A DNA stretch of 64,000 nt from Paracoccaceae bacterium (GTDB lineage: Bacteria > Pseudomonadota > Alphaproteobacteria > Rhodobacterales > Rhodobacteraceae). Positions 35,596 through 42,914 of the stretch are shown piece after piece (position 1 is the stretch's first letter; each line of letters starts with the position of its first letter). The position numbers and the translations under genes are program-made. The notes under the pieces were generated by a model. The model had not been told where the DNA came from. It worked only from the letters and a program-made list of their open reading frames with translations, and made no database searches. The stretch covers positions 1-64,000 of the forward strand of contig JAMWZC010000005.1 of NCBI GenBank assembly GCA_024304985.1, given 5' to 3'.

Positions 35596-36057
35596 TCACA
35601 ACGGCAGAGCCGTCGTCGATTTGATCTCCTCCATCGACAACAACGCCGTCACGTTATGCACCTTCACCTCGGAAATCAGCGCCTGATAGAAGGCATCATA
35701 GGCGCGCGCATTCTTGACCCGGACCTTGAGGATATAGTCGATATCGCCCGCCAGACGATGCGCCTCCTGCACCTCGGGACGTTTTTGCAGCGCCTTGAGG
35801 AAGGCCGCCTGCCATGTCGCCTCATGCTCTGAAGTGCGGATCAACACGAAGAAGCAGGCCTCGAACCCCAGCGCCTCGGCATCGAGGATGACGGTCTGCG
35901 CCCCCATGATCCCAGCCTCGCGCATCTTGCGGATGCGGTTCCAGACGGGTGTCTTGGAGGACCCGACCTGTTTGGCGATTTCATCCAGCGATTGCCCCGC
36001 GTCGCGCTGCAACTCTGCCAGAATTTTCCGGTCGGTGGCATCCAGTCGGATCGACAT
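35596..36057 (-). CDS. Lrp/AsnC family transcriptional regulator
   Basis: 153 residues: N-terminal helix-turn-helix (LDATDRKILAELQRDAGQSL, then EIAKQVGSSKTPVWNRIRKM) and a C-terminal RAM ligand domain (AHRLAGDIDYILKVRVKNA). Divergent from the sulfite/APS reduction operon, which it probably controls; regulators of this type are commonly found beside these genes in alphaproteobacteria. GGAG lies 9 nt before ATG 36057, better spaced than for the ATG two codons upstream. Confidence 0.9.
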   Translation of the reverse strand: MSIRLDATDRKILAELQRDAGQSLDEIAKQVGSSKTPVWNRIRKMREAGIMGAQTVILDAEALGFEACFFVLIRTSEHEATWQAAFLKALQKRPEVQEAHRLAGDIDYILKVRVKNARAYDAFYQALISEVKVHNVTALLSMEEIKSTTALPL

Positions 36058-36106
36058 TTCCATTATCTCCGCTCAAGTGGAAAATCATTACGCCATCATC
36101 CGCCAC

Positions 36107-36122
36107 AGGAAACAACGTTCCT
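36107..36122. promoter_or_regulatory. Operator-like inverted repeat (AGGAA-N6-TTCCT)
   Basis: Half sites identical to the core of the palindrome at 36148-36165, centre-to-centre distance 42 bp (four helical turns). Lies between the Lrp gene and the cys operon; candidate Lrp site. Confidence 0.5.
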
Positions 36123-36147
36123 TATCTGTCGTGGATACTGGCGCTTG

Positions 36148-36165
36148 ATAGGAAATATTTCCTAT
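36148..36165. promoter_or_regulatory. Perfect 18-bp palindrome upstream of the cys operon
   Basis: ATAGGAAATATTTCCTAT is perfectly self-complementary. It ends 59 bp before the first gene of the operon and overlaps a TATATT hexamer (36163-36168) that could be a -10 box. Divergent Lrp-family gene next door: likely its operator. Confidence 0.62.
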
Positions 36166-36224
36166 ATTGCCGGAAAGGTCAAACCGAAAGCTGACAGGGG
36201 CGCGCCCCCTTGAAGGAGAGTTCC

Positions 36225-36530
36225 ATGTCCCGTTTCACCCCCAAGGTCGTCACCGCCAATGCGTTGATCGAAGGCGATGTCATCTATCTGGCCGCCGATG
36301 ACAGCTGGACGCGCGACTTGTCGCGCGCCGAGGTGATCGAGGATGAGGCGATTGCCCAGATGCGCCTGCTGGATGCCCAGCGGCAACCGGGCCGCGTGGT
36401 GGGGGCCTACCTTGCCGATGTGATCCCCGGCCCGCGCGGCCCGCAGCCCGCCCATTTCCGCGAGGAGTTCCGCCGCAAGGGCCCGTCCAACTATGCGCAT
36501 GGCAAGCAGGAGGGTCTGGCCAATGTATAA
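36225..36530 (+). CDS. DUF2849 domain protein
   Basis: 101 residues, the conserved DUF2849 family that precedes cysI in alphaproteobacterial sulfite-reduction operons. Begins MSRFTPKVVTANALIEGDVIYL. No catalytic motif; it is assumed to help assimilatory sulfite reduction, function unknown. AAGGAG lies 6 nt before the ATG. Its stop overlaps the cysI start region by 8 bp. Confidence 0.88.
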   Translation: MSRFTPKVVTANALIEGDVIYLAADDSWTRDLSRAEVIEDEAIAQMRLLDAQRQPGRVVGAYLADVIPGPRGPQPAHFREEFRRKGPSNYAHGKQEGLANV

Positions 36531-38190
36531 CTACAGCGAATTCGACCGGGCCTTTCTGGCCGAGCGTAACGCCCAGTTCCGCGCGCAGGTGGCCCGCCGC
36601 ATCGACGGGTCATTGACCGAGGATGAGTTCAAGCCGCTGCGCCTGATGAACGGCCTCTATCTGCAACTGCACGCCTATATGCTGCGGGTGGCAATCCCTT
36701 ACGGCACCCTGAACAGCGCGCAGATGCGGCAACTGGCCTATCTGGCGGAACGCTGGGACAAGGGTTACGGCCATTTCACCACCCGCCAGAACATCCAGTA
36801 TAACTGGCCCAAACTGTCCGATGTGCCCGACATGCTGGACGCCTTGGCCGAGGTGGGGCTGCATGCGATCCAGACCAGCGGCAACACGATCCGCAACGTG
36901 ACCGCCGACCATTTCGCGGGTGCTGCCGCAGATGAGCTGTCCGATCCTCGCCCGGTGGCCGAGCTGATCCGCCAATGGTCCACGGATCACCCCGAATTCC
37001 AGTTCCTGCCGCGCAAGTTCAAGATCGCCATCACCGGCAGCCCCAATGACCGCGCCGTGACCCGCGCCCATGACATCGGGCTGCGCATGGTGGCGCGTGA
37101 CGGCGAGACCGGGTTCGAGGTGATCGTGGGCGGTGGCCTTGGCCGCACCCCGATGATCGGGCAGGTGATCCGGCCTTTTCTGCCACGCGGCGATCTGCTG
37201 CCCTATCTGGAGGCGATTGTCAGCGTCTACAACCTGCTGGGACGGCGCGACAACAAATACAAGGCGCGCATCAAGATCACCGTGCACGAGAACGGGATCG
37301 ACACCATCCGCGCCTTGGTCGAGGAACGGTTCGAAACCCTGCGCACCGCCTTCAACGGCGCGGATCAGGCGCTGCTGGCACAGATCGCGCCGCAGTTTGC
37401 CGCCCCGGATTTCGTGGCCAAGTCGCTGAATGCCTATGAGGTGGCCTATGCCACCGATCCGGTGTTCCGGGCATGGGCCGACACCAACCTTACCGCGCAT
37501 CGCCAAGCCGATCATGCCATCGTGTCCATCAGCCTCAAGGCACATGGGGCCACACCGGGTGACGCCACTGCAGATCAGATGCGCGTCATGGCCGATCTGG
37601 CCGCAACATATGCCTATGACGAGCTGCGCATCAGCCACGAGCAGAACGTGATCCTGCCCCATGTTGCCCGCGCCGATCTTCCGGCGGTGCATGCGGCGCT
37701 GAAAGCGGCGGGGCTGGCCACCGCCAATATCGGCCTGATCAGCGATATCATCGCCTGCCCCGGCATGGACTATTGCGCGCTGGCCACGGCGCGCTCCATC
37801 CCCATCGCGCAAGAGATTGCGGTGCATTTCGACGCGCTGAAGTTGGAGCATGATATCGGTCCGCTCAAGATCAAGATTTCGGGCTGCATCAACGCCTGCG
37901 GACATCACCATGTCGGCCATATCGGGATTCTGGGGCTGGACCGCGCGGGCGTGGAAAACTACCAGATCACGCTGGGCGGTGACGGCACCGAGGATGCGGT
38001 GATCGGCGAACGCGCGGGCCCCGGTTTCGCGGCCGATGACCTGCTGCCGGCCATCGAACGGCTGATCCGCGCCTATCTGGACCTGCGTGAGGGGCGTGAG
38101 GAAACCTTCCTTGAGGCCTATCGCCGTCTGGGCGTGGCACCGTTCAAGGCCGCTCTTTACCCCGAGGCGCAGGGCCGTCATGCCGCTTGA
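36523..38190 (+). CDS. cysI: Sulfite reductase haemoprotein (nitrite/sulfite reductase family)
   Basis: 555 residues with two ferredoxin-like and two sirohaem/[4Fe-4S] repeats. The cluster/sirohaem cysteines are in IACPGMDYC (C-x5-C) and ISGCINACGHHHVGHIG (C-x3-C). Reduces sulfite to sulfide with six electrons. The neighbours (cysH, DUF2849, DUF934) indicate sulfite rather than nitrite as substrate; the reductant may come from the ferredoxin/NADP reductase gene 1.2 kb downstream. Confidence 0.92.
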   Translation: MYNYSEFDRAFLAERNAQFRAQVARRIDGSLTEDEFKPLRLMNGLYLQLHAYMLRVAIPYGTLNSAQMRQLAYLAERWDKGYGHFTTRQNIQYNWPKLSDVPDMLDALAEVGLHAIQTSGNTIRNVTADHFAGAAADELSDPRPVAELIRQWSTDHPEFQFLPRKFKIAITGSPNDRAVTRAHDIGLRMVARDGETGFEVIVGGGLGRTPMIGQVIRPFLPRGDLLPYLEAIVSVYNLLGRRDNKYKARIKITVHENGIDTIRALVEERFETLRTAFNGADQALLAQIAPQFAAPDFVAKSLNAYEVAYATDPVFRAWADTNLTAHRQADHAIVSISLKAHGATPGDATADQMRVMADLAATYAYDELRISHEQNVILPHVARADLPAVHAALKAAGLATANIGLISDIIACPGMDYCALATARSIPIAQEIAVHFDALKLEHDIGPLKIKISGCINACGHHHVGHIGILGLDRAGVENYQITLGGDGTEDAVIGERAGPGFAADDLLPAIERLIRAYLDLREGREETFLEAYRRLGVAPFKAALYPEAQGRHAA

Positions 38191-38923
38191 GGCGCCCCTA
38201 GCCCCCGTGGCAGAGCGCGCGGCAGACCTGAACGCGCGCTATCGCCACCATGCGGCCAGCGCCGTGCTGCGCCACGCACTGTCCGACCCGCAGGTGGGCC
38301 GGATCGCGCTGGTCAGCTCCTTTGGCGCGGAAAGCGTGGCGCTGCTGCATATGCTGGCGGTGATCGACCGGACCGTGCCGGTGCTGTTCATCGACACGGC
38401 AATGCTGTTTCCCGAAACGCTGGACTATCAGCGGCAGGTCGCGGAGCGGCTGGAGTTGTCGGATCTGCGGATCATTCGCGCGCGCCCCGTGGCGCTGGCG
38501 GCACAGGACCCTGACGGCTTGCTGCACCAGTCCGACCCGGATGCCTGCTGCGCGCTGCGCAAAACGGAACCTCTGGAGCGCGCGCTGCACGGCTTTGACG
38601 CATGGATCACCGGGCGCAAGCGGTTTCAGGCCAGCACACGTGCGGCACTGGAGTTCTTCGAGGCGGACACCGACGGGCGGCTGAAGGTCAATCCTCTGGC
38701 CCATTGGGACAAGGGCGATGTGCAGGATTACATGATCAACAACCGCCTGCCCCGTCATCCGCTGGTGGCGCGGGGATATCCCTCCATCGGCTGCGCGCCC
38801 TGCACCTCGCCCGTCAAACCCGGCGAGGATGAGCGCGCCGGCCGCTGGCGCGGGGCGGCCAAGGAAGAATGCGGCATCCATTTCGTGAATGGCAAGATGG
38901 TCAGAACAGGAGCAGGGCAATGA
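38180..38923 (+). CDS. cysH: Phosphoadenylyl/adenylyl-sulfate reductase
   Basis: 247 residues. Reduces APS or PAPS to sulfite using thioredoxin. The P-loop-like LVSSFGAESVALLHM and ITGRKRFQAST match the family. It has the four cluster cysteines of the [4Fe-4S] APS-reductase type: CC in DPDACCALRK, and C-x2-C in GCAPCTSPVKPGEDERAGRW; the catalytic Cys is in EECGIHF. So APS is the more likely substrate. Start at 38180 overlaps cysI by 11 bp; end overlaps the next gene by 4 bp. Confidence 0.93.
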   Translation: MPLEAPLAPVAERAADLNARYRHHAASAVLRHALSDPQVGRIALVSSFGAESVALLHMLAVIDRTVPVLFIDTAMLFPETLDYQRQVAERLELSDLRIIRARPVALAAQDPDGLLHQSDPDACCALRKTEPLERALHGFDAWITGRKRFQASTRAALEFFEADTDGRLKVNPLAHWDKGDVQDYMINNRLPRHPLVARGYPSIGCAPCTSPVKPGEDERAGRWRGAAKEECGIHFVNGKMVRTGAGQ

Positions 38924-39333
38924 CATCGAACAGCACCGTCATCGTGCGGGACACAGGCTTTGCGGCCGAGGACTGGGCCGAAGGCTTTCGTCCACTGGCC
39001 GAGGCCGCGGCTGGCGCGACGGCCATCGACCTGCCCGCCGATGCCGACCCCGACTCGCTTGCACTGGACGGGGTGCAGATCATCCGCATCCCCTTTGCCA
39101 GTTTCGCCGATGGTCGCGGCTTTACCCTTGCGCGGCGCTTGCGCCTGCGCGGCTATCAGGGTCGGTTGCGCGCGGCGGGGCACGTGATCGCGGATCAATA
39201 CGCCATGGCGCGGCGCGCAGGCTTTGACGAGGTCGAGATTTCGGCCGCCCTTGCCACCCGCCAGCCCGAGGCTCAATGGCTGGCCCGTGCCGACTGGCGC
39301 GCCCATGACTATCAGGCGCGGCTGCGCGGCTGA
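38920..39333 (+). CDS. DUF934 protein
   Basis: 137 residues of the DUF934 family, always seen beside cysH/cysI. Conserved block FASFADGRGFTLARRLRLRGYQG followed by GHVIADQYAMARRAGFDEVEI. Thought to assist sulfite reduction; biochemical role not established as far as I know. Last gene of the overlapping DUF2849-cysI-cysH-DUF934 set. Confidence 0.88.
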   Translation: MTSNSTVIVRDTGFAAEDWAEGFRPLAEAAAGATAIDLPADADPDSLALDGVQIIRIPFASFADGRGFTLARRLRLRGYQGRLRAAGHVIADQYAMARRAGFDEVEISAALATRQPEAQWLARADWRAHDYQARLRG

Positions 39334-39409
39334 ACCTTCCGCCGCGCTTTCATCTGACATGGATCAAAGATAAGGAAAGGATGCCGGTTTATTCCCCGGC
39401 AGGACGCAT

Positions 39410-40228
39410 ATGACCGAAAGCCTGACAGTGACCGAGATTTCCATTCCCAAAGTCCCCACCCTGCCCGATGCCCAGACCGTGACAGCGGTGACCCATTGGA
39501 CGGACCGATTGTTTTCCTTCCGTGTGACACGGCCGCAATCCTTGCGCTTCCGCTCGGGCGAATTCGTGATGATCGGGCTGATGGGCGAGAATGGCAAACC
39601 CCTGCTGCGCGCCTATTCCATAGCCTCGCCCAGCTGGGACGAGGAGTTGGAGTTCTATTCGATCAAGGTGCCGGACGGCCCTCTGACATCGAAGCTGCAA
39701 CATATCCAGCCGGGCGAACAGATCATCCTGCGGCCCAAGCCCGTGGGCACGCTGGTGCTGGATGCACTCTTGCCGGGCAAACGTCTGTGGTTCTTTGCCA
39801 CCGGCACGGGGATCGCCCCCTTCGCCAGCCTGATGCGCGACCCCGAGACCTACGAGCGGTATGAGGAGGTCATCATGATGCACACCTGCCGCGACGTGCC
39901 CGAGCTGGAATATGGCCGCCAACTGGTGGAGGGCCTGTCCGAGGATCCGCTGATCGGCGAGTTGGTGGGCAACAAGCTGCGCTATTATCCCACGACAACG
40001 CGGGAACAGAGCGCGCGGATGGGGCGGATCACGGACAACCTCACAAGCGGCAAGGTCTTTGCCGATCTGGGCATCCCGCCCATCTCGCCCGAGAACGACC
40101 GTGGCATGGTCTGCGGATCGCTGGATTTCAATACCGACATGAAAACCGTGCTGGAAGGGTTCGGCCTGCGCGAGGGCGCCAATTCCGATCCGGCGGAATA
40201 TGTGGTGGAAAAGGCCTTCGTGGGCTGA
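39410..40228 (+). CDS. fpr: Ferredoxin-NADP reductase
   Basis: 272 residues, FAD enzyme moving electrons between NADPH and ferredoxin/flavodoxin. FAD-binding RAYSIASPSWDEELEFYSI split at residue 75, NADP region FFATGTGIAPFASLMRDP, and a C-terminal EKAFVG typical of the bacterial Fpr subclass. 76 bp after DUF934; it may supply electrons to the sulfite reductase. A terminator follows. Confidence 0.94.
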   Translation: MTESLTVTEISIPKVPTLPDAQTVTAVTHWTDRLFSFRVTRPQSLRFRSGEFVMIGLMGENGKPLLRAYSIASPSWDEELEFYSIKVPDGPLTSKLQHIQPGEQIILRPKPVGTLVLDALLPGKRLWFFATGTGIAPFASLMRDPETYERYEEVIMMHTCRDVPELEYGRQLVEGLSEDPLIGELVGNKLRYYPTTTREQSARMGRITDNLTSGKVFADLGIPPISPENDRGMVCGSLDFNTDMKTVLEGFGLREGANSDPAEYVVEKAFVG

Positions 40229-40260
40229 TCGCAGCGCCGCATCCGGACACCCGCCATGCA

Positions 40261-40300
40261 AAAGGCCGCGCGAGGGTTGCTTGCGCGGCCTTCGCTTTTT
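40261..40300. terminator. Terminator between fpr and the convergent LEA-like gene
   Basis: A 10-bp stem AAGGCCGCGC/GCGCGGCCTT with an 11-nt loop, then TCGCTTTTT on the plus strand. The AAAAGG/CCTT ends also allow use by the convergent gene whose stop is at 40325. Confidence 0.85.
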
Positions 40301-40324
40301 GATGTCACCGCATCAAGATCCGGG

Positions 40325-41017
40325 TCACATCCCCAGCGCGCTGCGGGTCTGGTCCAGCGCGATGCGCAGCAATTCGGGATTGCCCTGCGCCTGCTCAATC
40401 CCGGTCGTCAACAGGGTCTTGCGCAGGTCACCCAGATCCGAAGCTTGGATCAGGGTCACGGCACGGTCAAAGTCGAACCCCTCGACCGTCAGCGCGGCCT
40501 CGGCCTCGGCGGCGGTCATGCCGGTGGCGGCGGCAAGACTGGCCGCAGCGCTCTGGGCCGTGGTGCCGGAAGTCGTATCCGTGGATGCTGTGTCATCGGC
40601 GGGTGCCGCATCAATGGCCGATTGCAGCGCCTCGCGCGCGGTCTGGGTTGCCGCGTTCACGGCGTCGCGTGTGGCATCTGCGGCGGTATCGGCGGCGGCA
40701 GTTGCCGACTGTACGGCGCTGTCCACAGCCTCGGCCGCATCATCCGCCAGCGCACGAGCGGTGTCCGAGGCGGCATCCGCCGCGTCACGTGCCGTTTCGG
40801 TTGCGTCCTGAACGGTCTCCTCGATGGTGCGGGCCGTGCTGTCCGCCGCATCCTGGGTCGCGTCAACCGCCTCATCAACCGCCTCTTCAGTCGTCTGGGT
40901 CGGCGCTTGCGGGGCCGTGACCTCGACCGCTGGCACATCATTGGTCTGGTTCGCCCAGAACAGATAGCCAGCAGCACCGATGGCCAGCACGGCGACAGGC
41001 AGGATCACTTTGTTCAT
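40325..41017 (-). CDS. Membrane-anchored LEA-like helical repeat protein
   Basis: 230 residues. One N-terminal transmembrane helix (about 4-21, VILPVAVLAIGAAGYLFW), then about 100 residues made almost only of Ala, Asp, Glu, Thr, Gln, Arg in a loose 11-residue pattern (DATxxAxDAAD), like LEA or apolipoprotein helices. A Thr/Ser/Asp linker (140-155) leads to a more conserved C-terminal helical domain (165-228; VEGFDFDRAVTLIQASDLGDL). No enzyme motif. The topology puts the repeat in the periplasm. Role unknown; perhaps envelope or desiccation/osmotic protection. Confidence 0.75.
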   Translation of the reverse strand: MNKVILPVAVLAIGAAGYLFWANQTNDVPAVEVTAPQAPTQTTEEAVDEAVDATQDAADSTARTIEETVQDATETARDAADAASDTARALADDAAEAVDSAVQSATAAADTAADATRDAVNAATQTAREALQSAIDAAPADDTASTDTTSGTTAQSAAASLAAATGMTAAEAEAALTVEGFDFDRAVTLIQASDLGDLRKTLLTTGIEQAQGNPELLRIALDQTRSALGM

Positions 41018-41127
41018 CACATTCAGTCCTTCATCATGTCTCCAAGACGCGGCAGACCAAGGGTCTGACACGCCACAGGCCGTCAGATGAGGATGCGGGG
41101 TCGGCGAGACAACCGGATCGCCATCAG

Positions 41128-41147
41128 ATCGGCAGGTATCTGCCGAT
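41128..41147 (+). promoter_or_regulatory. Hairpin in the infC leader
   Basis: A perfect 8-bp stem ATCGGCAG-GTAT-CTGCCGAT about 75 nt upstream of the infC start codon, followed by TTG. No long U tract, so not a normal terminator. Possibly a leader control element. Confidence 0.4.
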
Positions 41148-41222
41148 TTGCCGCTTGAAGTAAGCCCCGCCCAAGGTTAGGTTGCGGCCTCGAAATATGC
41201 CAACAATCGAAGGATCACCACC

Positions 41223-41768
41223 ATAGCCCGCAGACCGCATAACGCGCCCCCGCAGCGCGAAACAGGCCCCCGCATCAACGAACGCATCCGCGCCCCCGAA
41301 ATCCGGCTGATCGGCGCAGATGGCGAGAACGTCGGCGTCATCACGCCCGAGCGGGCCCTTGTCATGGCCGAGGAAGCGGGCCTCGATCTGGTCGAGATCT
41401 CTCCCAATGCCGTGCCGCCGGTCTGCAAGATCATGGACTTCGGCAAGTACAAGTATGAGACGCAGAAGCGCGAATCCGAGGCGCGCAAGAAGCAGAAGAT
41501 CATCGAGATCAAGGAAATCAAATTCCGTCCGAACACCGACAAGCATGACTATGAGGTCAAGATGCGGTCGGTCTTCAAGTTCCTTGAGGAAGGCGACAAG
41601 GTGAAGATCACCCTGCGCTTCCGGGGCCGCGAGATGGCGCACCAGAACCTTGGGCGCGAGCTGCTGGAGCGGGTCGCCGAGGATACCAAGGATGTGGGCA
41701 AGGTCGAGAACTTCCCCAAGATGGAAGGCCGCCAGATGATCATGCTGATCGGACCTCTGCCGAAATAA
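41223..41768 (+). CDS. infC: Translation initiation factor IF-3 (AUA start)
   Basis: 181 residues. The family N-terminus ([20 protein letters not shown]) is encoded in frame upstream of the first ATG, and the only codon that fits as start is ATA at 41223, with GAAGGA 8 nt before it. Starting at the first ATG (41364) would delete 47 residues of the N-domain. Core blocks: [76 protein letters not shown]-3 rejects non-standard start codons, so a rare start permits self-repression, as with AUU in E. coli infC. Confidence 0.93.
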   Translation: MARRPHNAPPQRETGPRINERIRAPEIRLIGADGENVGVITPERALVMAEEAGLDLVEISPNAVPPVCKIMDFGKYKYETQKRESEARKKQKIIEIKEIKFRPNTDKHDYEVKMRSVFKFLEEGDKVKITLRFRGREMAHQNLGRELLERVAEDTKDVGKVENFPKMEGRQMIMLIGPLPK

Positions 41769-41790
41769 TCCAGCCTGATTTGGACGAAAG

Positions 41791-41826
41791 AAACCGCCCC
41801 CGTCTTGCGACGCCGGGGCGGTTTTT
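41791..41826 (+). terminator. Rho-independent terminator of infC
   Basis: A 10-bp stem AAACCGCCCC/GGGGCGGTTT with a 14-nt loop, continuing into TTTTT CTTT, 22 bp after the infC stop. Confidence 0.92.
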
Positions 41827-42055
41827 CTTTGTCTGTCCCATCGTGGGGCATTTTTCGGTATGTGCGTTTTCAATGTTTTACGCGGGCGTGTTTACCACCT
41901 TTTAGCGAAGGTTGAGGGGGTGGTAAGGGTTTGGGGTGACGTGGGGCTTTACAACGGGAAATGCCAGCGAGCCGTAGGGTGCGTGCTTGCACGCACCATT
42001 TGTTGACGCGGAGGGGGGACGTGGTGCGTGCGAGCACGCACCCTACGGATTAAGG
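41827..42055. other. Gene-free region rich in inverted repeats
   Basis: Between the infC terminator and the cox cluster terminator I find no credible ORF. It holds TGTCCCATCGTGGGGCAT at 41834-41851 (17 of 18 bases also at 19145-19162), an 8-bp inverted repeat TTACCACC/GGTGGTAA (41892-41899 and 41919-41926), and the long palindromic element at 41972-42048. Confidence 0.6.
41972..42048. repeat. REP/MITE-like palindromic element
   Basis: Two 27-base arms at 41972-41998 and 42022-42048 are reverse complements with one mismatch. Each arm is itself a hairpin, GGTGCGTGC-NN-GCACGCACC, flanked by CCGTAG. The 23-bp middle is not conserved. This organisation is typical of bacterial REP pairs or small MITEs; no transposase gene is nearby. 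Confidence 0.8.
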
Positions 42056-42085
42056 AAAAAAATCCCCCGCGGTTTCCCGCGGGGG
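42056..42085 (-). terminator. Rho-independent terminator of the cox cluster
   Basis: On the minus strand a perfect 9-bp stem CCCCCGCGG-GAAA-CCGCGGGGG is followed by ATTTTTTTCC, 25 bp after the coxM stop codon. Confidence 0.92.
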
Positions 42086-42110
42086 CGTTTCTCATTCCGT
42101 CACACCCGGA

Positions 42111-42902
42111 TCACGCTGCAGCGGCGACCGCGCGTTTGGTCATGACGCCGACCAGATGGGCGCGATACTCTTTCGAGCCGTGCAGGTCGCCGATCATGCC
42201 GTCGGCGGGGACGGTCAGGCCGTTCAGCGCGTCGGCGGTGAAGGATTTGGACAGTGCCGCTTCGGCCTCGGACCAGCGGAAGACGCCTTCCTCGGAGGCA
42301 CCCGTGACCGCCACGCGCACGCCGTCTGCGTATTTGGCGACGAACACGCCGACCAGCGCGAAGCGGGAGGCGGGTTGTTCGAACTTCTGGTAGCTGGCTT
42401 TTTCCGGCACCGGGAAGCGGACTTCGGTGATGATCTCGCCATCTTGCAGGGCTGTGGTGAACATGCCCTGGAAGTAGTCATCCGCCGCAATGCGCCGCGT
42501 GTTGGTGACGATCACCGCGCCCGATCCCAGCGCTGCGGAGGGGTAGCAGGCGGAGGGGTCGTTATTGGCGAGGCTGCCGCCGATGGTGCCCCGGTTGCGC
42601 ACCGCCGGATCACCGATATGCGAGGCGAGGCCCGCGAGGGCGGGGTAGTGCTTGGCGGCCTCTCGCGCCACCACGGCATGGGGGGTGGCCCCCCCGATGC
42701 ACAGATGGCCGTCGTCGGAGATGCAGACGCCCTGCATCTCGGCGATGCCGGTCAGGCTGACCAGTTTTTCGGGGCTGGCCAGACGCTGCTTCATGGTGGG
42801 CAGGAGGGTCTGCCCCCCGCCCAGCGCCTGCGCGCCTTCATGGCCCAAAGCCGCCACCGCATCCGCGATCGTCGTGGGGCGGACAAACTCGAAGTTATAC
42901 AT
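42111..42902 (-). CDS. coxM: CO-dehydrogenase type FAD-binding medium subunit
   Basis: 263 residues. FAD-binding motifs of the xanthine oxidase/CODH family: AQALGGGQTLLPTMKQRL near the N-terminus and GTIGGSLANNDPSACYPSAAL in the middle. Passes electrons from the Fe-S subunit to a quinone or other acceptor. Unlike the usual M-S-L order of form I, here it is last, in order S-L-M. 12 bp downstream of coxL. Confidence 0.92.
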   Translation of the reverse strand: MYNFEFVRPTTIADAVAALGHEGAQALGGGQTLLPTMKQRLASPEKLVSLTGIAEMQGVCISDDGHLCIGGATPHAVVAREAAKHYPALAGLASHIGDPAVRNRGTIGGSLANNDPSACYPSAALGSGAVIVTNTRRIAADDYFQGMFTTALQDGEIITEVRFPVPEKASYQKFEQPASRFALVGVFVAKYADGVRVAVTGASEEGVFRWSEAEAALSKSFTADALNGLTVPADGMIGDLHGSKEYRAHLVGVMTKRAVAAAA

Positions 42903-42914
42903 GATGGCTTCTCC

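Noticed and set aside
38180-38923. cysH as a classical thioredoxin-linked PAPS reductase
   Set aside because: The CC...C-x2-C cluster cysteines point to the [4Fe-4S] APS reductase type, so PAPS specificity is not claimed.
41364-41768. IF-3 starting at the first ATG
   Set aside because: Would remove 47 residues of the conserved N-terminal domain; the AUA at 41223 has a perfectly spaced ribosome-binding site.
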